Below are positions 45,949 through 55,149 of a stretch of DNA of 64,000 bases, piece by piece. Below the pieces are notes generated by a model. That model saw only the letters and a list, made by a program, of their open reading frames with translations, made no database searches and had not been told where the DNA came from. This DNA is from Oscillospiraceae bacterium (GTDB lineage: Bacteria; Bacillota; Clostridia; Oscillospirales; Oscillospiraceae). The stretch lies in assembly GCA_017428565.1 (NCBI GenBank), contig JAFRQP010000014.1, positions 89,477-153,476 of the forward strand, read 5' to 3'. The translations under genes were made by a program, and so were the position numbers. Numbering within the stretch: the first letter of the stretch is position 1; each line of letters opens with the position of its first letter.

Positions 45949-47064
45949 TCTTGTCAGGCTCAGGATCTTGTCCACCATTTTGTCCGTTGCGTCGGGGACG
46001 GAGAGGGCGGCCATGGCTTTGGACATGGACGCCAGTTCCTCCGGGGTGTCCAGCAGCCGGTCGATCTCCCGGAGCAGGGATTCCTCGTCGAACTGCCCCT
46101 CCAGGAAGACCTTGGCGCCGCCGGCCCGTTCCAGCACCCGGGCGTTTTTCTCCTGGTGGTTGTCCGTCACGTTAGGGGAAGGCACGATCAGCACCGGCTT
46201 TCCCATATAGGTCAGCTCCGCCAGGGTGGAGGCCCCGGCCCGGCAAAGGATCAGATCCGCCGCCGCCATGACCCGGGGCATGTCGAAGATGTACTCCCGT
46301 GCGTCCACGTTGCACTCCGCCGGGTCCAGCTTCCCCTCGGCCAGGGTGCGGAGAAAGACCGCGTAATCGCGGCTCCCCACGGAGTGGATCATGCGAAAGC
46401 GCCGCTGGCCCCGGAGGCGGGGCAGCATCCGGGTGAGAACGCCGTTCATGTGCCCGGAGCCCAGAGAGCCCCAGACCGACACCACCAGCGGCTCCGCCGG
46501 GTCCAGGCCCAGCTCCGCCCTGGCGCTGTCCTTGGTATAGTGGGAAAACTCCCCCCGCACCGGCGTGCCGGTGACGGAAACCTTGTCGGGCTCCGGATAG
46601 TGCTGCCGGCTCTCCTCAAAGCCCACCAGGATGGCGTCCACCTTGTCCGCAAGCATCCGGGTGGTGAGACCCGGGAGGGCGTTGGATTCGTGCACCAGGG
46701 TGGGGATACGGAGCCTGGCCGCCGCCGAGAGCACCGGGTAGCACACATAGCCGCCGGTGCCGATCACCGCGTCCGGCCGGAAGTCCTTCAGGATCCTCCG
46801 GGAGACCCGCTCCGAGGCCAGCACGTTTTTCACCGTGTCCACGTTGTGCAGCACGCCGGAGAGGGACCGCTCCCGGCTGATGTTGGTGATCTTTAGGCCG
46901 CGGATCTCATAGCCCGCCCGGGGCACCAGATCCATCTCCATCATGCCCTCCGCCCCCAGGAACAGAAACTCGCTGTCCGGCATCAGCTCCCGGAGCCTTC
47001 CGGCCACGGCCAGGGCGGGATTCACATGTCCGGCGGTACCGCCGCAGGTCAAAACAAATCTCAT
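45943..47064 (-). CDS. murG: Lipid II synthase MurG (GlcNAc transferase)
   Basis: 373 residues, GT-B fold (GT28). GGTAGHVNPALA (8-19) is the acceptor-side loop. The donor-side blocks CRAGASTLAEL and VPSPNVTDNHQEKNA follow at about 275-310. It adds GlcNAc to lipid I on the inner membrane face to give lipid II. It follows ftsW with a 27-base gap. Confidence 0.96.
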   Translation of the reverse strand: MRFVLTCGGTAGHVNPALAVAGRLRELMPDSEFLFLGAEGMMEMDLVPRAGYEIRGLKITNISRERSLSGVLHNVDTVKNVLASERVSRRILKDFRPDAVIGTGGYVCYPVLSAAARLRIPTLVHESNALPGLTTRMLADKVDAILVGFEESRQHYPEPDKVSVTGTPVRGEFSHYTKDSARAELGLDPAEPLVVSVWGSLGSGHMNGVLTRMLPRLRGQRRFRMIHSVGSRDYAVFLRTLAEGKLDPAECNVDAREYIFDMPRVMAAADLILCRAGASTLAELTYMGKPVLIVPSPNVTDNHQEKNARVLERAGGAKVFLEGQFDEESLLREIDRLLDTPEELASMSKAMAALSVPDATDKMVDKILSLTRK

Positions 47065-47091
47065 CTTTCTATCCTTTCTCCCCTTCCCCGC

Positions 47092-48246
47092 TCAGGCCGG
47101 GATCTCCCGGGAGGCGCTGAGCACAATGCCCATCTCCCCCAGCTGGATCAGCAGCGCCGTGCCGCCGTAGCTGAAAAACGGGAGCGAGATGCCCGTGCAG
47201 GGGACCAGATTGGTGACCACCGCCACGTTCAGGAAAACCTGGAGCGCCAGCAGGGTGGTGACGCCGGCGCAGACCAGACAGTCAAAGCGGCGGCGGCAGC
47301 GCAGGGCGATCCAGTAGCCCCGCAGAATGAGCAGCGCGAAGAGCGTCAGCACCAGGGCCGCGCCGATGAAGCCCAGCTCCTCGCAGAGTACGGAAAAAAT
47401 AAAGTCGTTGTGCTCCTCCGGCAGGAACAGATACTTCTGTCGGCTGCCTCCCAGCCCAAGGCCGCTGAGACCGCCGGAGCCGATGGAATAGAGGCTCTGG
47501 ACGATCTGATAGCCCTCGTCGGTGGAGCTGGAAAAGGGGTCGCGCCAGGTGCTGATCCGGGAGGAGGCGTAGGGGAAAAAGGTCAGCAGCACGGCAAGCC
47601 CGGCGCCCAGGCCCCCCAGCGCCGCGCCGAACCAGCCGATCCGCACCCCGCCCAGGAACATCATGGCGCCGCCCAGGGCAAGCAGGATGACGGAGGCGGA
47701 AAAGTGGGGCTCCAGAATGAGCAGGCCCACCAGGACGCCCAGGATGCCCAGGAAGGGCAGGACGCCCCAGCGGAAGCGCTTCATCCGCTCCCCGAAGCGG
47801 CAGATCAGCACGGAGAAACTGAGGATCACCGCAAGCTTTGCCAGCTCCGAGGGCTGCAGGGTCAGGCCCCCCAGCCCGAGCCAGCGGCGGGAGCCGTTGG
47901 CCTTCACCCCCACCAGAGGCACCAGGGCCAGAAGCAGGATCGTGAGGCCCAGGAAGGGAAAGGCCCAGCGGCGGTAGAAGTCCATGGGCAGGCGGGAGGC
48001 GAGAAGCAGCACCCCCACGCCGAGGACGGCGTAAAGCAGCTGGCGCACAAAGTAGTAGACGGCGTTGCCGCCGGTGACGTGTCCCGGATCGTAATAGGCC
48101 CGGGGGAAGCTGGCCGAGAGCACCAGAAGGACTCCCATGGCCAGCAGGATCATCACCAGGAGAAAAAAGCTGCCGTCAAAGCCGCGCCGCCCCGGCTTCA
48201 CCGACGCAGGAGAAGAGCCGGCGAGGCGGGCGCTGTCATAACGCAT
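47092..48246 (-). CDS. ftsW: SEDS peptidoglycan glycosyltransferase FtsW
   Basis: 384 residues with about ten membrane helices. The SEDS blocks NGSRRWLGLGGLTLQPSELAKLAVIL and GLSGLGLGGSRQKYLFLPEEHNDFIFSVLCEELGF are present, as is the final TGISLPFFSYGGTALL. It polymerises lipid II at the septum with a class B PBP, here the PASTA-bearing PBP upstream. SpoVE is an alternative name in sporulators. Position in the cluster suggests FtsW. Confidence 0.93.
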   Translation of the reverse strand: MRYDSARLAGSSPASVKPGRRGFDGSFFLLVMILLAMGVLLVLSASFPRAYYDPGHVTGGNAVYYFVRQLLYAVLGVGVLLLASRLPMDFYRRWAFPFLGLTILLLALVPLVGVKANGSRRWLGLGGLTLQPSELAKLAVILSFSVLICRFGERMKRFRWGVLPFLGILGVLVGLLILEPHFSASVILLALGGAMMFLGGVRIGWFGAALGGLGAGLAVLLTFFPYASSRISTWRDPFSSSTDEGYQIVQSLYSIGSGGLSGLGLGGSRQKYLFLPEEHNDFIFSVLCEELGFIGAALVLTLFALLILRGYWIALRCRRRFDCLVCAGVTTLLALQVFLNVAVVTNLVPCTGISLPFFSYGGTALLIQLGEMGIVLSASREIPA

Positions 48247-48273
48247 GCATCCACCTCCCCGGCTCCGTCCAAA

Positions 48274-49287
48274 TTACAGGGCGCGATGAAACACCCCTAT
48301 AAAGGATATGATCGCAAAGAGCAGGGATATGCCGGAAAAGATGCAAAAAATCTCGACCTCTTTCCACTTTTTGCCCATCCATCCGCCCATCTCCAGGTGA
48401 TGGTGGAAGGGGGCCATGCGGAAGACCCTCTTGCCGTGGCTGAGCTTGAAGTAGCCCACCTGAATGATATCCGACAGGGTCTCGATGATATAGACGATGC
48501 CCAGAGTGACCAGGATCAAAGGCATGTCATAGGCAAAGGCCAGGGCCGCGATGGCGCCGCCCAGGAAGAGGGAGCCGGTGTCCCCCATGAAGACCTTGGC
48601 CGGGTGGAAGTTGTATACCAGGAAGCCCAGCAGGCCGCCGGCCAGGGCGGAGGCGAAGAGCCCCAGCTCCAGATACTTCTCACCCCAGACGAAGGTGATC
48701 GCCGCGAAGAAGAGGCACACGGGCAGCGAGGTGCCGGAGGCCAGACCGTCCAGTCCGTCGGTCAGGTTCACGGCGTTCACCGTGCCCACGATGACGAAGG
48801 AGGCAAAGAGAATGTACAGCCACTCGGGAACGTGCAGGACCTTCTGGAAGAAGGGGATGTACAGATGGTCGGTGCTGAGGCTTCTGATTTGCCGCATGAG
48901 AAGCACGAAAACCAGGGCGGCGGCCAGCTGCAGCAGGAACTTCACTTTGGCGCTGAGACCCAGGTTCTGCTTCTTTTTGATCTTCTCCCAGTCGTCCAGA
49001 AAGCCGATGGCTCCGAAGACCAGGGCGAAGAGCAGCACGAAGATATGCACGTAATTGCCGTGCAGCATGCTTTCAAAGCCCAGGGTCAGGCACACAAAGG
49101 CCACCGCGAGGATGAACATGACGCCGCCCATGGTGGGGGTGCCGCTCTTGGTCATGTGCCATTTGGGGCCGATCTCCTTGATTTGCTGGCCGGCCTTCTG
49201 CCGCCGCAGCCAGGGGATATAGAATCTGCCGAAGGCGGTGGCGAACAAAAAGGCCAGAACAAAGGCAGAAATCAGCTTTATCGTCAT
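48274..49287 (-). CDS. mraY: Phospho-MurNAc-pentapeptide transferase
   Basis: 337 residues from the ATG at 49287 after GGGGAGA. Ten hydrophobic helices. Asp pair in FLDDWEKIKKK, NLTDGLDGLASG, and the FRMAPFHHHLEMGGW loop with the HHH motif. It attaches phospho-MurNAc-pentapeptide to undecaprenyl phosphate to give lipid I. It lies 13 bases after murE and 27 bases before ftsW. There is no room for murF or murD on either side. Confidence 0.96.
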   Translation of the reverse strand: MTIKLISAFVLAFLFATAFGRFYIPWLRRQKAGQQIKEIGPKWHMTKSGTPTMGGVMFILAVAFVCLTLGFESMLHGNYVHIFVLLFALVFGAIGFLDDWEKIKKKQNLGLSAKVKFLLQLAAALVFVLLMRQIRSLSTDHLYIPFFQKVLHVPEWLYILFASFVIVGTVNAVNLTDGLDGLASGTSLPVCLFFAAITFVWGEKYLELGLFASALAGGLLGFLVYNFHPAKVFMGDTGSLFLGGAIAALAFAYDMPLILVTLGIVYIIETLSDIIQVGYFKLSHGKRVFRMAPFHHHLEMGGWMGKKWKEVEIFCIFSGISLLFAIISFIGVFHRAL

Positions 49288-49300
49288 AACGGGTCTCCCC

Positions 49301-50755
49301 TCATTTTCTCTCTCTTGCGGCCAGTACGGCGGCCACGATCTCCCGCTCGTCCATGTGGCGTTTCTCTTTCCCCACCACCTGGTAGTCCTCGTGCCCCTTG
49401 CCGGCAAGCAATATTACATCACCGTGGCGTGCTTTGTCAAGGACCCAGGCGATGGCTTCTTCCCGATCGGGGATCACCTGCACGGCGGTGGAGCTGTTTT
49501 TCATGCCGGCCAGGATGTCGTCGATGATGGCCAGGGGCTCCTCCGTGCGGGGATTGTCGCTGGTGACCACGCAGAGATCCGCCAGCTCCGCGGCGATCCT
49601 GCCCATGATGGGCCGTTTGCCGTGATCCCGGTCCCCGCCGCAGCCGAAGAGTACCATGAGCCGCCCCTGTGTCACCGGTCGCAGGGTCTTCAGCGCCTTC
49701 TCCAGGGCGTCGGGCTTGTGGGCATAGTCGATCAGAACGGCATAGTCCCCGTCGGTGGGGACCAGCTCCATGCGGCCCTTGACCCCCTTGGCGCTGCTCA
49801 TGGCGTCGGCGCACTCCGAGAGGGGGATGCCCAGGCTGAGCCCCACCGCCATGACGCCCAGGGCGTTATAGACGTTGAAGAGGCCGGGGATGCTCAGCTT
49901 CGTCAGGGCCAGCTCTCCCCCGCTCATGGCGGCGAAGCGCACACCGGATGCGCTGAGCCGCACGTCCTTTGCCACCAGGTCCGCGGCGTTGCTTTGGGTC
50001 GAGAAGGTCCGGCAGGGGCAGGACGCGCCCTCCATCATAAAGGGGGTCCAAGGATCGTCCGCGTTCAGCCAAGCCTCCCGGCTCTGGGAAAAGAGCTTCC
50101 GCTTGGCCGCGGCGTAGTCCTCCATGTCCTTGTGAAAATCCAGGTGATCCTGGCTCAGATTGGTGTAGACCGCCACGTCGAAGGTGATGCCCGCCACCCG
50201 CTCCAGCGCCAGGGAGTGGGAAGAGACCTCCATCACCACATGGGTACAGCCGGCGTCCGCCATGCGGCGGAAGAGCCGGTGCAGCTCATAGCTCTCGGGG
50301 GTGGTGTGCTCGGTGTGCAAAAATTCGTCCCCGATCCAGTTTCCGTTGGTGCCGATGAGGCCCACCTTGGCGTCCATCTTCGCCTCCAGCAGGTGCTTGA
50401 GCAGATAGGAGGAGGTAGTCTTGCCGCTGGTGCCGGTGATGCCGATCACGGTCATCTCCCCGGCGGGATTGCCGAAGAAGTTCCGGCTGCACAGTGCCAG
50501 GCCCAGGCGGCAGTCGTCGGTCTGCACGTAGGGCGTCCCGTCCTCCGGCGGCGTCTCGCAGAGCACGGCGGCAGCGCCCCGCTCCACGGCCTTGGGGATG
50601 AAGCGGTGGCCGTCGGACTCAAAGCCGCGCACCGCCACGAAGAGATCTCCCGGCTGGGTGCGGCGGGAGTCATAGCTGACGCCGCTGATCTCGGTCTCCG
50701 GATCGGCGCTCATGGCCAGCACCAGGATATGGGAAAGAAGCTCCTTCAGTTTCAT
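49301..50755 (-). CDS. murE: UDP-MurNAc-tripeptide ligase, meso-diaminopimelate type
   Basis: 484 residues. ATP loop GITGTSGKTT (105-114), VMEVSSHSLALERV, and TSDNPRTEEP near 397. The DNPR motif marks enzymes that add meso-diaminopimelate rather than lysine. So the wall peptide should carry meso-DAP. It follows the PBP gene by 9 bases. Confidence 0.96.
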   Translation of the reverse strand: MKLKELLSHILVLAMSADPETEISGVSYDSRRTQPGDLFVAVRGFESDGHRFIPKAVERGAAAVLCETPPEDGTPYVQTDDCRLGLALCSRNFFGNPAGEMTVIGITGTSGKTTSSYLLKHLLEAKMDAKVGLIGTNGNWIGDEFLHTEHTTPESYELHRLFRRMADAGCTHVVMEVSSHSLALERVAGITFDVAVYTNLSQDHLDFHKDMEDYAAAKRKLFSQSREAWLNADDPWTPFMMEGASCPCRTFSTQSNAADLVAKDVRLSASGVRFAAMSGGELALTKLSIPGLFNVYNALGVMAVGLSLGIPLSECADAMSSAKGVKGRMELVPTDGDYAVLIDYAHKPDALEKALKTLRPVTQGRLMVLFGCGGDRDHGKRPIMGRIAAELADLCVVTSDNPRTEEPLAIIDDILAGMKNSSTAVQVIPDREEAIAWVLDKARHGDVILLAGKGHEDYQVVGKEKRHMDEREIVAAVLAARERK

Positions 50756-50764
50756 GTTGCATCC

Positions 50765-53089
50765 TCAATACTTTCCTAAGATGGAATCGTCCGCGCTGAT
50801 AAGGGTCACGGTCACGACCTCCCCCGGCCGCAGCAGGATTCCGGCGGGCACGCTCTGATAGGCCACCGTCCGCGGCTCTCCGTCCCCCAGGGGGCTCCGG
50901 GTCCGCAGGAAGAGGCCCTCCCGCAGCAGGGTCTCCCGGGCCTCGTCCAGGCTCATGCCGCTCAGATCCGGCACAGGCTGCAAGTCCGCGGCAGGCGCTG
51001 CGCCCAGATACAGGAGCACCTGGCTTCCGGCGGCGACACGGCTGCCGCTGCGGGGCAGCTGGGCCGTCACCCGCTCACCCTCGCCCACAGTGCGCATCCG
51101 CAGTCCCGCCTCGTTCAGCCGGGCCGCGGCCTCGGTCAACTCCAGGCCCTCCAGCTCCGGCATAAGGGCGGAGATCTCCGCCTCCCCCGGCTCCGGCGCC
51201 ACGCCCAGATAAGGCAGAATGTCCGCCAGCATGTTGCCCACCACGGGGGCCGCCATCTGGCCGCCGCTGATGTAAACGCCGGACCGATCCGAAGGGCTGT
51301 CCAGAAACACCAGCAGGGCGATCTGCGGGTCGTCCGCCGGGGCAAAGCCGATGAAGGAGACGATGTATTCCTTTTGACCGGTCTGTGCCTCCAGGCTCAC
51401 CTTTTCGCTGGTGCCGGTCTTGCCGCCGATGCGGTAGCCGGCCACGGCGGCGTTGCGGCCGGTGCCCTCTTTGGGGTCGCCTACCACCTGCTCCAGCATG
51501 ACGCGCACCTGGGCGCTGGTCTCGGGCGAGATCACCTGGCGCACCAAGGTGGGCTCCCGCTCCCAGGCGACGGTGCCGTCCGGCTGGCGGATCTCCCGGA
51601 CCACATAGGGCTGCATGAGCCGCCCGCCGTTGACGCAGGCAGAGACCGCGGTAATGAGCTGCAGGGGCGTGATGGTAAAGGTCTGGCCGAAGGAGGCCGC
51701 CGCCAGCTGGGACTGGTTCCGCTCCGCGCAGAACACGTTCTCGCTCCACCAGATGCTGCCGCTCTCCCCGGCAAGGTCGATGCCGGTAGTTGCCGTCAGA
51801 TTGGCGTCCGGGTCCTCGCTGCGCTTCAGGAGGCCGAAGGCCTCGCAGTAGTCGTAGAATCGCTCCGCGCCAACCCGCAGGCCGATGTTCACGAAGGCCG
51901 CGTTGCAGGAGTGCTGCACCGCCTGGGTCAGTGTCTGGGAGCCGTGGCCGCCGCTTTTCCAGCAGCGGATGGGGCTGCTGCGGCCCTTGACGGTGACGCT
52001 GCCGCCGCAGTAAAAGCCGCTCTCCGGGCTGACCACCCCCTCCTCCAGGGCCATGGAGAGGGTGATGATCTTGAAGGTGGAGCCGGGCTCATAGGTATCG
52101 GAGAGGGCCTTGTTGCGCCATTGGCGGGCGCGGGCGGCGTCCAGCCTCCGCTGCGCCTCCTCCTGGCTGTCGGCGGCGTCGATGAAGGCGCGGGCCTCCT
52201 CGCTCACGTCCAGATAGGCGTTCAGATCGTAGCCGTCCAGGGACACCATGGCCAGGATCGCGCCGGTGTTCACGTCCATGCAGATGGCCCCGGCGCCGTT
52301 TTGAATGTCAAAGTCCCGAACCGCCTGCTCCAGATGCTTTTCGACCATGTACTGGATGGCCGCGTCCACGGTGAGCACCAGGTCGCAGCCGTCCTCCCCC
52401 GGCTGGAACTGCTCGAACTGGGAAAACAGCAGCTCCGTGCCGTAGGCGTTGGTGGCCCGGACCGTGCGCCCTGCAGTGCCTGTCAGCACGCTGTCGTAGC
52501 GGGCCTCGATGCCCTCCAGGCCGGTGTTGTCCATGCCCACAAAGCCGAGCAGATGGCAGGCCAGGGAGGAGTTGGGATAATAGCGCTTGGTGTCGGTCTC
52601 CAGGCGCACGCCCCGAATCCCGTATTCGTTCTTGAAGGCGCGGACCTCGTCCGCGGTCTCCCGCTCCAGCTTCCGCGCCACGGTCACATACCAGGAGCCG
52701 CTCTGCCCGGTCTTGTCCAGCAGATCCTCATAATCCAGATCCAGGATGCGGCTCAGCTCCCGGGCGATCAGCTCCGGGTCTTCGCCGTACTGCTGGATCT
52801 CCGCAGGGCTCAGATAGACATTGTCCACCGAGGCGCTGACGGCCAGGATCCTGCCGCGGCTGTCATAGATCGTCCCGCGCTGGGGCGCTGTGGGCGCCTC
52901 CCGCAGCTGCTGGGCGATGGCCCGCTGCTCATAGAAATCGTGGTCCAGCAGCTGAAGCTTGACCAGCCGCACAAGCAGCAGAGCAAACGCCGCGACGCCG
53001 CACACTGCCATCAGCAGCAGCGTGCGGCGGAGCATCTGGCGGTTCGGTTCCTGTTCGGCCGGGACGCCGGCTTTTCGATTGTGCTTCAT
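50765..53089 (-). CDS. Class B penicillin-binding protein with two PASTA domains (SpoVD/FtsI type)
   Basis: 774 residues from the ATG at 53089 (GGGTGAT upstream). One membrane helix (about 22-44), a PBP dimerisation domain, and a transpeptidase domain with Ser337-x2-Lys340 (GSTFK), SCN near 393 and KTGT near 545. Two PASTA-like repeats occupy about 630-700 and 705-768. It crosslinks peptidoglycan at the septum together with FtsW. PASTA-bearing PBPs in this position are PBP2x-like or SpoVD. Which role it plays depends on whether the cell sporulates and has another copy. Confidence 0.93.
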   Translation of the reverse strand: MKHNRKAGVPAEQEPNRQMLRRTLLLMAVCGVAAFALLLVRLVKLQLLDHDFYEQRAIAQQLREAPTAPQRGTIYDSRGRILAVSASVDNVYLSPAEIQQYGEDPELIARELSRILDLDYEDLLDKTGQSGSWYVTVARKLERETADEVRAFKNEYGIRGVRLETDTKRYYPNSSLACHLLGFVGMDNTGLEGIEARYDSVLTGTAGRTVRATNAYGTELLFSQFEQFQPGEDGCDLVLTVDAAIQYMVEKHLEQAVRDFDIQNGAGAICMDVNTGAILAMVSLDGYDLNAYLDVSEEARAFIDAADSQEEAQRRLDAARARQWRNKALSDTYEPGSTFKIITLSMALEEGVVSPESGFYCGGSVTVKGRSSPIRCWKSGGHGSQTLTQAVQHSCNAAFVNIGLRVGAERFYDYCEAFGLLKRSEDPDANLTATTGIDLAGESGSIWWSENVFCAERNQSQLAAASFGQTFTITPLQLITAVSACVNGGRLMQPYVVREIRQPDGTVAWEREPTLVRQVISPETSAQVRVMLEQVVGDPKEGTGRNAAVAGYRIGGKTGTSEKVSLEAQTGQKEYIVSFIGFAPADDPQIALLVFLDSPSDRSGVYISGGQMAAPVVGNMLADILPYLGVAPEPGEAEISALMPELEGLELTEAAARLNEAGLRMRTVGEGERVTAQLPRSGSRVAAGSQVLLYLGAAPAADLQPVPDLSGMSLDEARETLLREGLFLRTRSPLGDGEPRTVAYQSVPAGILLRPGEVVTVTLISADDSILGKY

Positions 53090-53166
53090 TCCGATCACCC
53101 GCAATTTCATGATAATGAAGTATATGCGGCTGATCCAAGGTTTTTTCTTTCGGAAACGGCTCTTGT

Positions 53167-53451
53167 TTATCGGATCGGCTCCTCAATCCTGATCATCTGC
53201 TCCGCGCTGAGGCGCTGCATGCCCAGCTCCTCCTCGGCGCAGCGCTCGATCTCCTCCAGGCTCAGGCTGCAGGCGCAGCGGGCCAGAAGGATCGCGTTCT
53301 CTCTGCGCAGGCTCTCCGCCCGCCGCTGATAGGCCGCGGCGGTCTCGTTCCACGCGGCGGTCCGGATCCCGTAGAGCAGGCTCCCCACCAGAAGCAGCAG
53401 GGAGAAGCCCAGGCACACCGCCCGGAACAGATTTTCAGCCGATCGTTTCAT
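53167..53451 (-). CDS. FtsL-like septum protein
   Basis: 94 residues. One membrane helix (about 10-29) followed by a heptad-bearing segment (30-80) and a terminal LGMQRLSAEQMIRIEE, the usual end of FtsL/DivIC-type proteins. Position between rsmH and the PBP gene is that of ftsL. It would form the FtsL-DivIC-FtsQ complex. Family sequence identity is low, so the call rests on topology and place. The 77 bases to the PBP gene hold nothing recognisable. Confidence 0.82.
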   Translation of the reverse strand: MKRSAENLFRAVCLGFSLLLLVGSLLYGIRTAAWNETAAAYQRRAESLRRENAILLARCACSLSLEEIERCAEEELGMQRLSAEQMIRIEEPIR

Positions 53452-53455
53452 ACCC

Positions 53456-54391
53456 TCACACTCTCTCCGCCACGCGCAGTTTGGCGCTGCGGGAGCGTGG
53501 ATTGCTCTCTATCTCCTCCGCGCTCGGAAGAATCGGTTTGCGGCTCACGCTGCGAAGGGTCTGCACGAAGCCGCAGGTGCAGACCGGCGCCTCCCGGGGG
53601 CAGGTACAGCCCTTCTCCCGCCGGGCGATGCCGTTTTTGACGATGCGGTCCTCCAGGGAGTGGAAGCTGATGACGCAGAGCCTTCCGCCGGGGTTCAGCT
53701 TGTCCGGCGCGCTGTCCATCATGCGCTCCACCTCGCCCAGCTCGTCGTTTACGGCAATGCGGATGGCCTGGAAGCTGCGCTTGGCCGGGTGCTGCTTCTC
53801 CCGCAGGGCGGCAGCCGGCATGGCGCTCTTGATGAGCTCCACCAGCTCCAGGGTGCTCTCAACGGGCTTTTGCGCCCGGGCCGCCAGGATGGCCGCGGTG
53901 ATGCGCCGGGCGTAGCGCTCTTCCCCGTAGTCCCAGAGGATGCGGTTGAGCCGCTCCTCGCTCCAGGTGTTCACCACCTCATAGGCGCTGAGCGGGGCGC
54001 TGTCGTCCATGCGCATATCCAGCGGCGCGTCCTGCATATAGGAAAAGCCCCGCTGCGCCTCGTCCAGCTGGGGGGAGGACACCCCCAGGTCGAAGAGCAT
54101 CCCGTCAGCGCCGGGGATGCCCAGCTCGTCCAGAATAGCGGCGGCGTCGCTGAAATTGCCGTGCACCAGGGTGATCCGGTCCGCATACGGCGAAAGCCGG
54201 GACCCCGCCCGCGCAAGGGCGCTCCGGTCCCGGTCAATGCCGATCAGCCGTCCCGTGGTAAGGCGGGAGACAATTTCAACCGAGTGCCCGCCCAGGCCCA
54301 GGGTGCCGTCCACATAGACGCCGTCCGGGCGAATGTTCAGGTTCTCGATGCACTCCTGCAGCAGCACCGAGACATGTCTCGGCTGCTCCAT
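53456..54391 (-). CDS. rsmH: 16S rRNA (cytosine1402-N4)-methyltransferase
   Basis: 311 residues. SAM-binding DGTLGLGGHS (29-38), FDLGVSSPQLD, MRMD, and the long insert domain typical of RsmH. The C-terminal RSRSAKLRVAER block is complete. It methylates N4 of C1402 in the ribosomal P site. Its ATG shares one base with the mraZ stop (TGATG). Confidence 0.97.
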   Translation of the reverse strand: MEQPRHVSVLLQECIENLNIRPDGVYVDGTLGLGGHSVEIVSRLTTGRLIGIDRDRSALARAGSRLSPYADRITLVHGNFSDAAAILDELGIPGADGMLFDLGVSSPQLDEAQRGFSYMQDAPLDMRMDDSAPLSAYEVVNTWSEERLNRILWDYGEERYARRITAAILAARAQKPVESTLELVELIKSAMPAAALREKQHPAKRSFQAIRIAVNDELGEVERMMDSAPDKLNPGGRLCVISFHSLEDRIVKNGIARREKGCTCPREAPVCTCGFVQTLRSVSRKPILPSAEEIESNPRSRSAKLRVAERV

Positions 54392-54807
54392 CAGAATTCC
54401 AGCTCCTCCATCACGGCGGCGATGTTCTCCGGCGTGGTCTCCGCCTCATACACGCTGCTCCAGGCCTCGGAATCCCAGAGCTCGGCGTGGTTGTTGCAGC
54501 CCACGACGGTGACATTTTTCTTGAAGCCTGCATAATCCCGCAGATTCTGAGGGATCAGCACCCGGCCCTGGGCGTCCAGCTCGCAGCGGGCGGCATGGGC
54601 GAAGAGCGGGCGCATTTTCCGCTGCTTCACATAGGGCATGGCGGCAACCTTGTCGGAAAAGCTCTGCCAGGCCTCGCTGCTATAGGCGCTGAGACAGCGG
54701 TCCATCGAAAGGGTAATGAAAAAAATCTCGCCCAGCTCATCCCGGAGCTTGGCAGGAATAAACAGCCGTCCTTTATTGTCAAGAGAGTGTTGATATTCGC
54801 CTGTCAC
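54391..54807 (-). CDS. mraZ: Transcriptional regulator MraZ
   Basis: 138 residues with two SpoVT/AbrB-like halves: MTGEYQHSLDNKGRLFIPAKLR and AARCELDAQGRVLIPQNLRDYAG. The GTG start at 54807 follows AAGGAGC. MraZ binds direct repeats before its own gene and represses the division cluster. Three such repeats are visible here at 54865-54889. Confidence 0.96.
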   Translation of the reverse strand: MTGEYQHSLDNKGRLFIPAKLRDELGEIFFITLSMDRCLSAYSSEAWQSFSDKVAAMPYVKQRKMRPLFAHAARCELDAQGRVLIPQNLRDYAGFKKNVTVVGCNNHAELWDSEAWSSVYEAETTPENIAAVMEELEF

Positions 54808-54864
54808 GCAAATCGCTCCTTCTATCTATACAGGGAAACAGGCACCTTCTCCCCGGGTTCCTGC

Positions 54865-54889
54865 TCCATTTTTCACCACTTCAATCCAC
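54865..54889 (-). promoter_or_regulatory. MraZ-box direct repeats
   Basis: On the minus strand: GTGGA, 5 bases, GTGGT, 5 bases, ATGGA (54889 to 54865), a 10-bp period. They start a few bases after the predicted transcription start, as in known mraZ promoters (TGGGN or GTGGW boxes at 10-bp intervals). Confidence 0.75.
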
Positions 54890-54900
54890 TTTGCACCTCC

Positions 54901-54929
54901 ATTATAGGGGAGGGTTTTGCAAATTGCAA
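54901..54929 (-). promoter_or_regulatory. Promoter of the mraZ division cluster
   Basis: TTGCAA (54929-54924), 17 bases, TATAAT (54906-54901). The 342-base gap 54808-55149 holds this promoter, the MraZ boxes and the terminator at 55078, and nothing else I can support. Confidence 0.85.
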
Positions 54930-55077
54930 GAGCAAATCTTTGTAATTTTTTGTCTTTTTTACCGGGTTCCCTCAGGGGATCGGAAAAGACGCGAAAAGGG
55001 CTGCGCAGAAAAGGCCGGCCACCGGAGAGGCCGTGAGACGAGCGGGAAAAGCAGAAAGCCGACCACGGCGCAGAGGC

Positions 55078-55120
55078 AAAAAAAGACGCCGCCTCCGGTG
55101 CGATGCACCGAAGGCGGCGT
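55078..55120 (-). terminator. Terminator of the rsmD-coaD-coiled-coil gene group
   Basis: 16-bp stem with one mismatch (55086-55101 with 55105-55120), 3-base loop, followed on the minus strand by C then seven T. Confidence 0.92.
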
Positions 55121-55149
55121 ATTGTCTTCCGATCCGCTTCGATTTTCTT

